Source: Aestuariimicrobium kwangyangense DSM 21549 (GTDB taxonomy: Bacteria > Actinomycetota > Actinomycetes > Propionibacteriales > Propionibacteriaceae). Taken from it: a stretch of DNA of 64,000 nt. The stretch covers positions 1,116,001 to 1,180,000 of the forward strand of contig NZ_ATXE01000001.1 in NCBI RefSeq assembly GCF_000421525.1. Direction: 5' to 3'. Below the pieces are notes generated by a model that ran no database searches, had not been told where the DNA came from, and saw only the letters and a list, made by a program, of their open reading frames with translations. Of this stretch, positions 25,825-34,327 are shown piece after piece. Positions within the stretch are counted from its first letter, which is position 1. Every line of letters begins with the position of its first letter. The position numbers and the translations under genes were made by a program.

Positions 25825-28800
25825 TCAGTAGACCTCGAGTTGACGCAGCCGCGTGTCGGCGAGGGCGGTCACCCTGACTCCGCGGACCCCCACGTGTCGG
25901 AACAGATGGGCCTGGGTCTGGTTGGCCCACAGGGCTGCCCGCGGACGAACGGGTGTCTCGGCCCAAGCGGGGTGGGAACCGTCGGCCTCGGTGAGTACCT
26001 CGACGGCGAGGGGACAGGCCGTGAGGTCCTCGGTGGTGAACGTGATCACCTGTGTCGAGACGGGGTCGTCCCAGGTGATCTCGATGACGTCGCCCGCGGA
26101 GAGTTCCTCCACTTGGCCGCGATCATCGGTGAGGTCGGTGCCGAGGTCCCAGTCCTGCCCCGTGCGATGGCGGGAGACCCTGGCCCGGGCCGTCAGGTCG
26201 CCGGTCCATGCCTCGGGGAACCCGTCAGTGGTGCTGATCGATCGCGGCCGCGACCCTGCCGCCCACTGCGAAGGGTCGGCGCCCAGCTCGACCTCGACCA
26301 GCAGGTCGTGGTCGAACAGTGACAGCGGCAGGGTGACCTCGTCCCAGGGTTGGCCGTTCACCCGCACCGACTGGATGTGACGGTGCTCGACCCCGGACGC
26401 CCGCACCTCGATGCGCCGACCGTTGTCGCGGGTGAACGCCATCCGCCGGAACAGGGGGGCTGTGATCACGAACTCACCTGACCCCACCTGCAGCGGGTAG
26501 AAGCCGAAGGCGGCGAACAGCCACCACGCCGACATCTCGCCGTTGTCCTCGTCACCGGGGTAGCCCTGCCCGATCTCGGAACCGACGAACAGCCGCTCGA
26601 GGATCTCGCGGGTGAGCCACTGGGTGCGGTGGTGGTGGCCCGTGTGGGCGTACATGAAAGGCGAGTGATGGGCGGGCTGGTTCGACATGGCGATCATGCC
26701 GAGCCGCAGCGCGCGGGCCTCGACGCGTTCGTGCATGGTGGCCGGGTAGGAGCCAGCGGTCGCCTCGGAGGCCGTCTCGACGGTGGCCAACGCCTGGTCG
26801 AGCTTGGCCGCGAGACGCGCCTCGCCACCCAGGGCCGAGGCCAGCCCGGCCCCGTCGTGGGGCACCGAGAAGGCCATCCCCCAGCCATTGGTCTCGGTGT
26901 AGTCGTCCCCCCAGCGCTCGGGGTCGTAGTCGGTGGGCGCCCAGCGCCACGACCCGTCGGGTCTGCGTCCCTGCAGGAAACCGGTGCGGTCGTCGAACAA
27001 GGTCCGCCAGCCTAGGCTGCGGTGTGCGAACCAGACGGCGTTGGCCTCGAACTCCGCGCGCCGCTCGGGCAGGGACTCGTCCGCGGCAAGTCGCCTTGAC
27101 CAGAGCGCCAGCGCGGCATCGCAGTTCGCGTTCTCCATCGACCAGCTGAATCCCTCGTCGGTGTCGGTGTCGACGTGCCCCACGAAGCGGCCGCGGTCGA
27201 TGCCGACGCGACCCACGATCGTCCGTTCGCTGGCACAGGTCGCGTTGCGCAGGGCGGAGTCGTAGGCGGCCAGTTCGTCCTGGTCGATCGAGTGCGCGGC
27301 GGCATCGGCGAAGATGGCGTCGGACGAGGTGCCGACCATGCAGTCGACGTAGCCGGGGGCGCACCAGCGGGGCATCCAGCCCCCCTCGCGGTAGTGGGCC
27401 ACCTGACCCTCGAGCAGGTCCTGCGCACGGGTGGGGGTGAACAGGTGGTAGGCGGGCCAGCAGGTGCGGTAGGTGTCCCAGTAGCCGTTGTTGACGTACA
27501 TGCGACCCCGGACGACGGCCGCCCCGGTGCGATCGGGCAGGTGCCGGTGCAGGTGTTGCTTGACCGGCGAGGCGTGGGCCCACACGGGGGCCTGTGCGGT
27601 GCCGACGTTCTCGTGGTGCTCGTTGGGCCAGGCGTACAGCCGGGCCAGGTTCGACCAGGCGCTGGTGCGCTGGTCGAGGGTGCCGCCGTCGATCTCGAGC
27701 CGTCCGAGCAGGTCGGCCCACTGGGCGTGGGCCTGATCGAGGATCTCGTCGAAGCCCTGACCACCGATCTCGAGCGCCAGGTTGTGGCGAGCCTGCGCGG
27801 TCGAGATGAAGCTCATGGCCACCACCACCTCGAGTTCGTCACCATCGGTCAGGGTGAGCACCCGTGACTGGGGGCGGGGCAGGGGTACCCGCAGCGAGGT
27901 CGGGAAGGCTCGGGTGATCCGGCGACCCAGGATGGTGGGCAGTTCGGGCAGGCCCTCTCGTGACCACTGGCCCCGATGGGTCACGGGTTGCCTGGTCTCC
28001 CCGTAGACGTATCCCCTCAGGCCGGGCTCGGCGGGGTGGCGCAGGTCGATGTCGGAGTCGATGGCCGCGGTGAACGAGACCCGTCCGTCGGGCAGTTGCA
28101 CGACGTCGAGGCGGCCCGATCCGGGCAGGTCGAGCACGACTCCGCGCGGGCCTTTGCCCTGGAACCGGAAGCGGAAGGCACCGGCGTGTGAGGTGGGGGT
28201 CATCTCAGCCCGGATCGACCCCTGGCCGGCAGCTGAACCGCTGGGGGCGGGGTCGAGGTCGACGCGGTAGTGGTGGGGTCGGTCGAGTTCGTTCTCGTGG
28301 GCGAATCGCCGCTGGCGCTGGAAGGGGTTGACGTGTGCCTGGCCCTGCCAGGGCATCAGTTGGAAACCGAATCGGTCGGCGATCCACGGGCTGGGCTGGT
28401 GGCTGAAGCTGAGGGCCTGCAGCGCCGGACGAGGGTCGTCGTCGTAGTCGGACCCGGTCCAGCCGTACAACCAACGGGTGGTGCGGGCGTCGGTCACAGG
28501 GGTGAGGAAGTTGAACCCGTGCGGCACGCAGGTCAGGGGGAAGGTGTTGCCACGGCTCAAGGACTCGCCCGATCGTCCATGGGTGCCGCGGGTGGTGCGC
28601 ACCCGGGCGACGACGTCCGGTGACTCGACCGGTGTCGGCACCGGACCCACCACCTGCAGCCAGCCGCGACCCCCCGATCGCTCGCCGGCCACCAGGTCGA
28701 GGCGTACGGTACGCCCGGCCAGCGGAGACAGGTCCAGGTCGACCAGGTTCCACTGGTCGCTCCACAGCACACCTTCGTCATCGGGGACGAAGGGGAGTCC

Positions 28801-29106
28801 GTGCTGGTCGACGAGCCAGGTCTGCTCGCCGGCGTCGTCCAGGGCGCGCACTCCCACCAGCGTGGCCCGGTGCAGGGGGACGGGTTTGTCGTCGGGGGTG
28901 AAGCCGAGCTCGGGGTGCACCCCGATCCGGAAGACGGTGTCGCCGACCACGTCGAGGGCCTCGACCAGCGTCACACTGGTGCCAGGTCGGGGTTCGTAGC
29001 GGTGCACCTCGACCCCGGGGAAGAGCCCGGCGCGTGGTGGTGAACTGGCCGGGCGCTCGGGCCCCCGGTCGGGCGAGAAGGGGAGGGTCGCTTCGGTGCT
29101 GCTCAC
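25825..29106 (-). CDS. GH92 family glycosyl hydrolase, probable alpha-mannosidase
   Basis: A 1093-residue GH92-type enzyme. This family comprises calcium-dependent exo-alpha-mannosidases acting on N-glycans and other mannosides. The N-terminal ~190 residues are a carbohydrate-binding-like beta domain. The catalytic (alpha/alpha)6 part carries GYWDTYRTCWPAYHLF, TSSDAIFADAAAHS and the diagnostic GDEDNGEMSAWWLFAAFGFY. The C-terminal ~150 residues form another beta domain. No signal peptide is evident, so it may be cytoplasmic, which is unusual since many GH92 enzymes are exported. The gene lies ~140 bp upstream of the candidate defence operon on the same strand. Confidence 0.88.
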   Translation of the reverse strand: MSSTEATLPFSPDRGPERPASSPPRAGLFPGVEVHRYEPRPGTSVTLVEALDVVGDTVFRIGVHPELGFTPDDKPVPLHRATLVGVRALDDAGEQTWLVDQHGLPFVPDDEGVLWSDQWNLVDLDLSPLAGRTVRLDLVAGERSGGRGWLQVVGPVPTPVESPDVVARVRTTRGTHGRSGESLSRGNTFPLTCVPHGFNFLTPVTDARTTRWLYGWTGSDYDDDPRPALQALSFSHQPSPWIADRFGFQLMPWQGQAHVNPFQRQRRFAHENELDRPHHYRVDLDPAPSGSAAGQGSIRAEMTPTSHAGAFRFRFQGKGPRGVVLDLPGSGRLDVVQLPDGRVSFTAAIDSDIDLRHPAEPGLRGYVYGETRQPVTHRGQWSREGLPELPTILGRRITRAFPTSLRVPLPRPQSRVLTLTDGDELEVVVAMSFISTAQARHNLALEIGGQGFDEILDQAHAQWADLLGRLEIDGGTLDQRTSAWSNLARLYAWPNEHHENVGTAQAPVWAHASPVKQHLHRHLPDRTGAAVVRGRMYVNNGYWDTYRTCWPAYHLFTPTRAQDLLEGQVAHYREGGWMPRWCAPGYVDCMVGTSSDAIFADAAAHSIDQDELAAYDSALRNATCASERTIVGRVGIDRGRFVGHVDTDTDEGFSWSMENANCDAALALWSRRLAADESLPERRAEFEANAVWFAHRSLGWRTLFDDRTGFLQGRRPDGSWRWAPTDYDPERWGDDYTETNGWGMAFSVPHDGAGLASALGGEARLAAKLDQALATVETASEATAGSYPATMHERVEARALRLGMIAMSNQPAHHSPFMYAHTGHHHRTQWLTREILERLFVGSEIGQGYPGDEDNGEMSAWWLFAAFGFYPLQVGSGEFVITAPLFRRMAFTRDNGRRIEVRASGVEHRHIQSVRVNGQPWDEVTLPLSLFDHDLLVEVELGADPSQWAAGSRPRSISTTDGFPEAWTGDLTARARVSRHRTGQDWDLGTDLTDDRGQVEELSAGDVIEITWDDPVSTQVITFTTEDLTACPLAVEVLTEADGSHPAWAETPVRPRAALWANQTQAHLFRHVGVRGVRVTALADTRLRQLEVY

Positions 29107-29143
29107 CGGGGTGAGTCTAGGGGGCGTGAACTACGGTCGGACC

Positions 29144-29863
29144 ATGCCCGACCCGATCTTTGCCGACACCCGGCTGGCCCGTCTGTATGACGCCTTCGAC
29201 GGTTCGCGGATCGACCTCAACGCCTACCTGGCGATCATCCACGACCTCGGGGTTGGCACGCTGCTCGACGTCGGCTGCGGCACCGGCACCCTCGCGTTGC
29301 TCGCGACAGCCGTCGGTGTGACGGTGACGGGTGTCGACCCCGCTGCCGCTTCGGTCGAGGTCGCCCGCTCGAAGCCTCGCGCCGACGAGGTCCGCTGGCA
29401 CGTGGGCACCGCGGTCGACGCGCCCACCGAACAGGTCGACCTGGCCACCATGACCGGCAACGCCGCCCAGGTCTTCCTGACCGACGAGGCCTGGCTCGAG
29501 ACCCTGGTCGCCATCCGCGAGCGGCTGCGCCCCGGCGGCTGGTTCGTGTTCGAGACGCGCCGTCCGGAGGCCAGGGCGTGGGAGCAGTGGGCGGAGCCGC
29601 ACGAGGCGGGTCAGACCTTTCCCGGCCTCGGGCTGGTGGTGGAGCGGCGGACCTTCGTCCGGGTCGACCTCCCCCTGGTCACGTTCGGTGGCGAATACGA
29701 GTTCCCGGACGGCAGCACCGTACCCTCGGAGTCCACCCTGAGGTTCCGCGACGATGCCGAGAACAGGTCGCTGCTCGACCGGGCCGGCTTCGTGGTCGAC
29801 GAGCTGCGTCAGGCCCCCGACCGCCCCGGTCTGGAGTTCGTGTACCTGTGTCGGCCACGCTGA
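29144..29863 (+). CDS. Class I SAM-dependent methyltransferase
   Basis: A 239-residue methyltransferase with motif I LLDVGCGTGTLALLA (around residue 40-54), acidic motif II VTGVDPAAAS, and the RPGGWFVFETRR strand after motif III. It starts PDPIFADTRLARLYDAFDG, as in small-molecule methyltransferases of the ubiE/SAM family. The substrate is unknown. The ATG at 29144 was chosen over upstream in-frame starts that run into the divergent GH92 promoter region. It is convergent with larB. Confidence 0.8.
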   Translation: MPDPIFADTRLARLYDAFDGSRIDLNAYLAIIHDLGVGTLLDVGCGTGTLALLATAVGVTVTGVDPAAASVEVARSKPRADEVRWHVGTAVDAPTEQVDLATMTGNAAQVFLTDEAWLETLVAIRERLRPGGWFVFETRRPEARAWEQWAEPHEAGQTFPGLGLVVERRTFVRVDLPLVTFGGEYEFPDGSTVPSESTLRFRDDAENRSLLDRAGFVVDELRQAPDRPGLEFVYLCRPR

Positions 29864-29890
29864 ACGCTGGGGACCCTCAGCGGACGACGA

Positions 29891-30589
29891 TCAGCGCGGG
29901 CGGGTGATCTGGGCCGCCAGGTGACCGGCCCCGTAGCCGTTGTCGATGTTGACCACGCCCACTCCTGGAGCGCACGCGTTCAGCATCGTCAGCAGGGGAG
30001 CGAGGCCACCGAAGGCGGCGCCGTACCCCACCGAGGTGGGGACCGCGACCACGGGTGCCTCGACCAGTCCGGCGACCAGCCCGGGCAGGGCTCCGTCCAT
30101 ACCGGCGACCACCACCACGCAGCCGGCCGAGCGCAACTGGTCGGTGCGGGCCAGGGTGCGGTGCACACCGGCGATGCCGATGTCGACGATCAGCTGGGTG
30201 GGTCGTCCCAGGTAGCGGGCCGTGAGTTCGGCCTCACGTGCCACCGGCAGGTCGGAGGTGCCCGCGCAGGCCACGACCACCACCTCGCCGCTGGGTTCCG
30301 GGGGCTGGGCGGGCCAGGCCAGCAATTGCGCGACCGGGTCGTGGTGGGCGTCGGGCAGCACCTCGAGGATGGCCGCCGCCCGTGCCTCGTCCGCGCGGGT
30401 GAACAGTGTGACGTGGTCGGGATGGGAGGCGATCTCGCTGGCGATCACCCGCACCTGGTCGGGTGACTTGCCCGAGCAGTAGACGGCCTCGGGGTAGCCA
30501 CGGCGGCGAGCCCGGTCGTGGTCGAGGGTGGCGATGGCGTCGATCCCGCTGGTCGCGTCGTCGAGGGCGGTGGCGTTGGACTCAGGCAT
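29891..30589 (-). CDS. larB: Nickel-pincer cofactor biosynthesis protein LarB
   Basis: LarB carboxylates and hydrolyses nicotinic acid adenine dinucleotide, the first step of the nickel-pincer nucleotide pathway. The 232-residue protein has the PurE-like C-terminal domain with VVACAGTSDLPVAREAELTA, DIGIAGVHR and VVVAGMDGALPGLVAGL. The N-terminal region has the family's DHDRARRRGYPEAVYCSGKSP. Its start overlaps the larE stop by eight bases, so it is the last gene of larC-larE-larB. Confidence 0.92.
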   Translation of the reverse strand: MPESNATALDDATSGIDAIATLDHDRARRRGYPEAVYCSGKSPDQVRVIASEIASHPDHVTLFTRADEARAAAILEVLPDAHHDPVAQLLAWPAQPPEPSGEVVVVACAGTSDLPVAREAELTARYLGRPTQLIVDIGIAGVHRTLARTDQLRSAGCVVVVAGMDGALPGLVAGLVEAPVVAVPTSVGYGAAFGGLAPLLTMLNACAPGVGVVNIDNGYGAGHLAAQITRPR

Positions 30590-31421
30590 GGACGGCTCCG
30601 CGGGTGGTCAGCAGCTGCAGGGTGAAGGCCCCCGAGCGGATCCCGCCCAGGTCGACGGTCACCTGTCGGAAACCGAGCGCCTTCAGTTCCCGCTCGACGT
30701 GGGCGCGCAGGTCGTCGTCGGCGAAGCGGGCGATCTCGGCCGAGGGCACCTCGATGCGTGCCAGGTCACCGTGGTGGCGCAGGCGGCAATCGCTGAACCC
30801 CGCCTCGCGAAGGATCGTCTCGGCCCGGTCGATCTGCTGCAACTTCTCGGCGGTGACGGGCTGTCCGTGCGGGATGCGGCTCGACAGGCAGGGCGACGCG
30901 GGCTTGTCGGCCACCTCGAGCCCGTAGTGGCGGGCGATCTCACGCACCTGCTGCTTGCCCAGACCGGCCACGGCGAGCGGACGAAGCACCCGGTGGTTGG
31001 TGGCGGCCTGGGCCCCGGGGCGGTCGGGCCTGGTGGCATCGTCCGCGTTCTCTCCGTAGGCAACCGCCTCCAGCCCGTGACTGTCGACGACCTCGTCATC
31101 GATCGTGGTGAACAACTCGTCCTTGCAGAAGAAGCAGCGGTCGACGTCGTTCTTGGCGTAGTCGGGATTGGCGAGCTCGTCGGTCTCGAGTTCGATGACC
31201 CTGACACCGAGGTCGTTCGCGACCCGATGGGCGATCTCGCGTTCGCGGGTGGCCAACGACGCGGAGACCGCCAGCAGGGCGACCACCCGGTCGGTGCCCA
31301 GGGCCTCGGCAGCGATCGCCAGCAGCGTCGCGGAGTCGACCCCGCCGGAGTACGCGATGCCGAGTTTGGTGATCCCGGTCAGCTGGCGGGCGACGGCGTG
31401 GATGTCGGTGTCGACGCTCAT
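30582..31421 (-). CDS. larE: ATP-dependent sacrificial sulfur transferase LarE
   Basis: LarE adenylates the pyridinium dicarboxylate intermediate and donates sulfur. The 279-residue protein has the PP-loop AYSGGVDSATLLAIA near the N-terminus. It also has CFFCKDELF and the conserved Cys/Arg region KPASPCLSSRIPHGQ, where the sacrificial cysteine lies in this type. The ATG overlaps the larC stop as ATGA, indicating coupling. Confidence 0.93.
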   Translation of the reverse strand: MSVDTDIHAVARQLTGITKLGIAYSGGVDSATLLAIAAEALGTDRVVALLAVSASLATREREIAHRVANDLGVRVIELETDELANPDYAKNDVDRCFFCKDELFTTIDDEVVDSHGLEAVAYGENADDATRPDRPGAQAATNHRVLRPLAVAGLGKQQVREIARHYGLEVADKPASPCLSSRIPHGQPVTAEKLQQIDRAETILREAGFSDCRLRHHGDLARIEVPSAEIARFADDDLRAHVERELKALGFRQVTVDLGGIRSGAFTLQLLTTRGAVHA

Positions 31422-32977
31422 GGTCGACCCTCCTTCTCGATGACAGTGACGATTGGGACAGTGACGATGGGGACAGTGACGGTGGTGGTGACAGAGGGGC
31501 TGGTGGGGGTGTCGGGGTCGTGGTCCTCGGCCGGGGGTCGCCAGTCAGGAACCGTGGATGCGACCAACCTCGCGCAGGCTGCACTGGCCAACGAGGCGAT
31601 CTCGTACTCGCTGCGACCGGTGGCCCGCGAGATGGACGCCAGGTCGGCGAACTCGGGGGTGGCGTGCACCACCACGTTCCCCCGCACGGCGAGCTTGACG
31701 CGGCAGGGGTGTCCCAACACCTCGACGGAGCGGTGTTCGCGCGACAGCATCGATCGGACGAGGCTGTGCTCGCGCACCCCCAGGGTCGAGGTGTGGCTGA
31801 GGATCGTGTCGACCATGGCACCCCGGTCGTCCGCGTGGGCCAGCACGTGCAGGGTGTGCGCCGGTCGCCCCTTCTTCATCAGGATCGGGACGAGCCACGC
31901 GTCGCGCGCTCCGCGCGCCAACAAGGTGTCGAGCACCCCCGGCCACAGCCGTGGGTCGAGGTCGTCGATGTTGGCCTGCAGTTCGATCACCCGGTCGTGA
32001 TCGAGGTCGTCATCGCTGCCGACCTGTTCGCCGATCACCAGTCGAACCACATTGGGGTGGTCGGGGAAGTCCTTGCCACCGGCTCCGACACCGACCGCGC
32101 GGACCGTGGTCGCGGGCAACGAGGTGCAGCGCCTCGCCAGCGCTCGGACGATGGCCACGCCCGTCGGGGTCGCGAGTTCGCCGACCTGCCCGGGGGTGGT
32201 GACCGTCGCGGGGCGGTCGTGGGCCGGTAGCTGGTCGTGTCCACCATGGTCGTGGTCCTGCTCAGCACCGTGGTCGTCCGCACCGTGGTCGTCCCCACCG
32301 TGATGGTGCCCCGCGCCGTGGTGGTGGTCATGGTCGTGATGGTGGTCGTGACCATGGTGGTGGCCGTGCGAGTCGTGGTCGTGCGGGTGGCCTTGGTCGG
32401 CGGGGTCGGCGAGCGGCCGACCCCCCGGAACCGGTGAGACCTGCCAGCCGATCATCAACTGCGCGACCGCGGGAACGGGCACCGGGATGTCACCGTGGGC
32501 AGCGCGGACCCGTCCGGCGCCGACGGCGATGGGGGAGGCGTCGATCTCGGTCACCCCGAGGTCGGTGAGGGCCGCGCAGAAGCCGACCACATCAGCGATC
32601 GAGTCGAGGGCACCGACCTCGTGGAAGTGCACCTCGTCGATCGCGATGCCGTGCACGGTTGCCTCCGCCTCGGCCAGCCGTCCGAAGACGTGGTTCGCCC
32701 GCTCCCGGGTCCGCACGTCCAGGTCGGCCTCGGCGAGCATGGTCCGGATCGACGACCACTGCCGGTGCGGCGGGTTGTCGACCAGGACGTCCACATGGAG
32801 TTTCGTGCCCCGTTGCCCGCCGCGGACGACCCGGCTGGTGCGCAACCTGACCGCTCCCGGGATCACGGCATCCACTGCTGCCTGTACCGCCGCCGGGTCC
32901 GCCCCGGCGTCGAGCGCCGCCCCCAGCAGCATGTCGCCGGCGACCCCGGCCGTTGCATCAATCCATGCGCTCGTCAC
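31418..32977 (-). CDS. larC: Nickel insertion protein LarC, single uninterrupted frame
   Basis: LarC inserts nickel into the pincer nucleotide. The 519-residue protein starts AWIDATAGVAGDMLLGAALDAG and has the HFHEVGALDSIADVVG block. A ~55-residue His/Asp-rich stretch in the middle presumably binds or stores nickel. The C-terminal domain has LQANIDDLDPRLWPGVLDTLLARGA. In Lactobacillus plantarum larC is split and joined by programmed frameshifting; here it is one continuous frame. The extreme C-terminus carries three copies of a 15-bp repeat (31442-31486) encoding TVPIV-type residues. It is the first gene of the larC-larE-larB operon. Confidence 0.92.
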   Translation of the reverse strand: MTSAWIDATAGVAGDMLLGAALDAGADPAAVQAAVDAVIPGAVRLRTSRVVRGGQRGTKLHVDVLVDNPPHRQWSSIRTMLAEADLDVRTRERANHVFGRLAEAEATVHGIAIDEVHFHEVGALDSIADVVGFCAALTDLGVTEIDASPIAVGAGRVRAAHGDIPVPVPAVAQLMIGWQVSPVPGGRPLADPADQGHPHDHDSHGHHHGHDHHHDHDHHHGAGHHHGGDDHGADDHGAEQDHDHGGHDQLPAHDRPATVTTPGQVGELATPTGVAIVRALARRCTSLPATTVRAVGVGAGGKDFPDHPNVVRLVIGEQVGSDDDLDHDRVIELQANIDDLDPRLWPGVLDTLLARGARDAWLVPILMKKGRPAHTLHVLAHADDRGAMVDTILSHTSTLGVREHSLVRSMLSREHRSVEVLGHPCRVKLAVRGNVVVHATPEFADLASISRATGRSEYEIASLASAACARLVASTVPDWRPPAEDHDPDTPTSPSVTTTVTVPIVTVPIVTVIEKEGRP

Positions 32978-33077
32978 CCGTCCACCCTAGGCGGTCACGG
33001 CCGGTGACGCCGGGCACGCTCAGTCGGGATGGTTCCTCGTCCCCCGTGGCCCACCCGGGGTGGGGTTGTATGGACCC

Positions 33078-33758
33078 ATGGACCGAGCAGCGATCTGGAC
33101 CACCATCCACGACGAGCGCCGCGCCCTCGCGCGTGATCTCGACATCATCACCGACGAGGACTGGAACCGGGAGTCGTGGGCCCACGGCTGGACGATCGCC
33201 GACGTCGTCGCCCACCTGGTCGACTCGAACCGGACGTCCGCACTGGGTCACCTCCAGCGGATCCTCGCTGCCCGCGGCGACACCGATCGCGTCAACCAGG
33301 TCGGGGTCGAGCGCGAACGCCGGTTCCGGCACCAGGACCTCCTGGGTGCCTACCGCTCCACCATCCCGTTGAAGGCCTCGCCCGCGGGCGACCTGCGCTC
33401 CCGACTGGTCGAGGAGATCGCTCACGGCGAGGACATCCGGCGCGCCCTCGGGATCGTCCGGGACTACCCGCTGGCGGCCACCCTGCCGGCCCTTCAGTAC
33501 CTCGCGCACACGCGATCGGCCCGCACCGGGTCGGCCCACCGGTCGGCCCACACAGGATCGGTCCGGGGTGGGGGCAAGGGTCTCGCCCGCGGACTCAGAC
33601 TGGTCGCGAGCGATGCCGGCCTGAGCCACGGCCGCGGACCGGAGGTGCGGGGGTCAGCGCTGTCCTTGATGGTGGCCCTGTCGGGTCGTCGGGTGCACGA
33701 GACGGAGCTCTCCGGACCCGGACGCGCAGCACTGCTGGCACGGATCACACCCCGCTGA
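33078..33758 (+). CDS. Maleylpyruvate isomerase-like (DinB/MDMPI) family protein
   Basis: A 226-residue protein with an N-terminal MDMPI/DinB four-helix bundle: WAHGWTIADVVAHLVDSNRTSA with a candidate metal His, and later the EEIAHGEDIRRALG helix bearing another His. Actinobacterial members of this family are linked to mycothiol-dependent chemistry, but the substrate here is unknown. Residues ~146-160 are a low-complexity SARTGSAHRSAHTGS expansion. An in-frame GTG at 33060 is an alternative start. Confidence 0.75.
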   Translation: MDRAAIWTTIHDERRALARDLDIITDEDWNRESWAHGWTIADVVAHLVDSNRTSALGHLQRILAARGDTDRVNQVGVERERRFRHQDLLGAYRSTIPLKASPAGDLRSRLVEEIAHGEDIRRALGIVRDYPLAATLPALQYLAHTRSARTGSAHRSAHTGSVRGGGKGLARGLRLVASDAGLSHGRGPEVRGSALSLMVALSGRRVHETELSGPGRAALLARITPR

Positions 33759-33762
33759 GGGA

Positions 33763-34191
33763 TCAGTCGCAGGTGTCGCAGGTGCTGCTGGCGGGCAACT
33801 TCAGGTGGCAGCGGGGGCAGGTTCCGTAATCGACGAACACCGGTGCCTTGGGCTGGACACCAGTGGTGGCGCGGGTGACGGGGTGGTCGACGCCCCACAG
33901 GTGGGCGCCTCGGTCGCTGGGCCACACCTTGGCACCGGGGCCGACGGCATCGCGGGCCTCCTCCTCGGAGTGGAAGCCGTTCGTCCAGCCGTAGTAGATC
34001 TGCAGGGCGGGGCCATCGACACAACGATTGGCCTTGATGTAGCCCGATCGCTTGTCGAAGGTCGACACCCCCACGCGGCTGCAGAAGGCACGGATGAAGG
34101 GTTGGTTGCCGACCGGGATCTTCTGGTCGGCGAAGGCTCGGTCGAGGCTTGAATAGCGTCGGGCCAGTGGGTCGGACGATGGTGTGGCCAT
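33763..34191 (-). CDS. Small hypothetical protein with C-terminal zinc ribbon
   Basis: A 142-residue protein. The body has YYGWTNGFHSEEEARDAVG and GPGAKVWPSDRGAHLWGVDHPV. The C-terminus is CPRCHLKLPASSTCDTCD, a four-Cys zinc ribbon. I do not recognise the family. The ATG at 34191 was chosen because upstream codons of the open frame overlap the PPDK 3' region and are Ser/Arg-rich noise. It is convergent with the MDMPI-like gene, with four bases between stops, and downstream of PPDK on the same strand. Confidence 0.65.
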   Translation of the reverse strand: MATPSSDPLARRYSSLDRAFADQKIPVGNQPFIRAFCSRVGVSTFDKRSGYIKANRCVDGPALQIYYGWTNGFHSEEEARDAVGPGAKVWPSDRGAHLWGVDHPVTRATTGVQPKAPVFVDYGTCPRCHLKLPASSTCDTCD

Positions 34192-34327
34192 GGGCTCGCT
34201 CTCGTGGATGTCGCGAAGACGCAGGTCGCGAGTCCGTACCTGCCACCCTACGCGCACAACCGAGGGCCGACGGACGTGGGGTCCGCCGGCCCACGGCCAG
34301 TCAGCTCGGCCAGGCAGCTCGGGGTGC

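Noticed and set aside
31418-32977. Programmed frameshift in larC
   Set aside because: The frame is continuous through both LarC domains, so no frameshift is needed.
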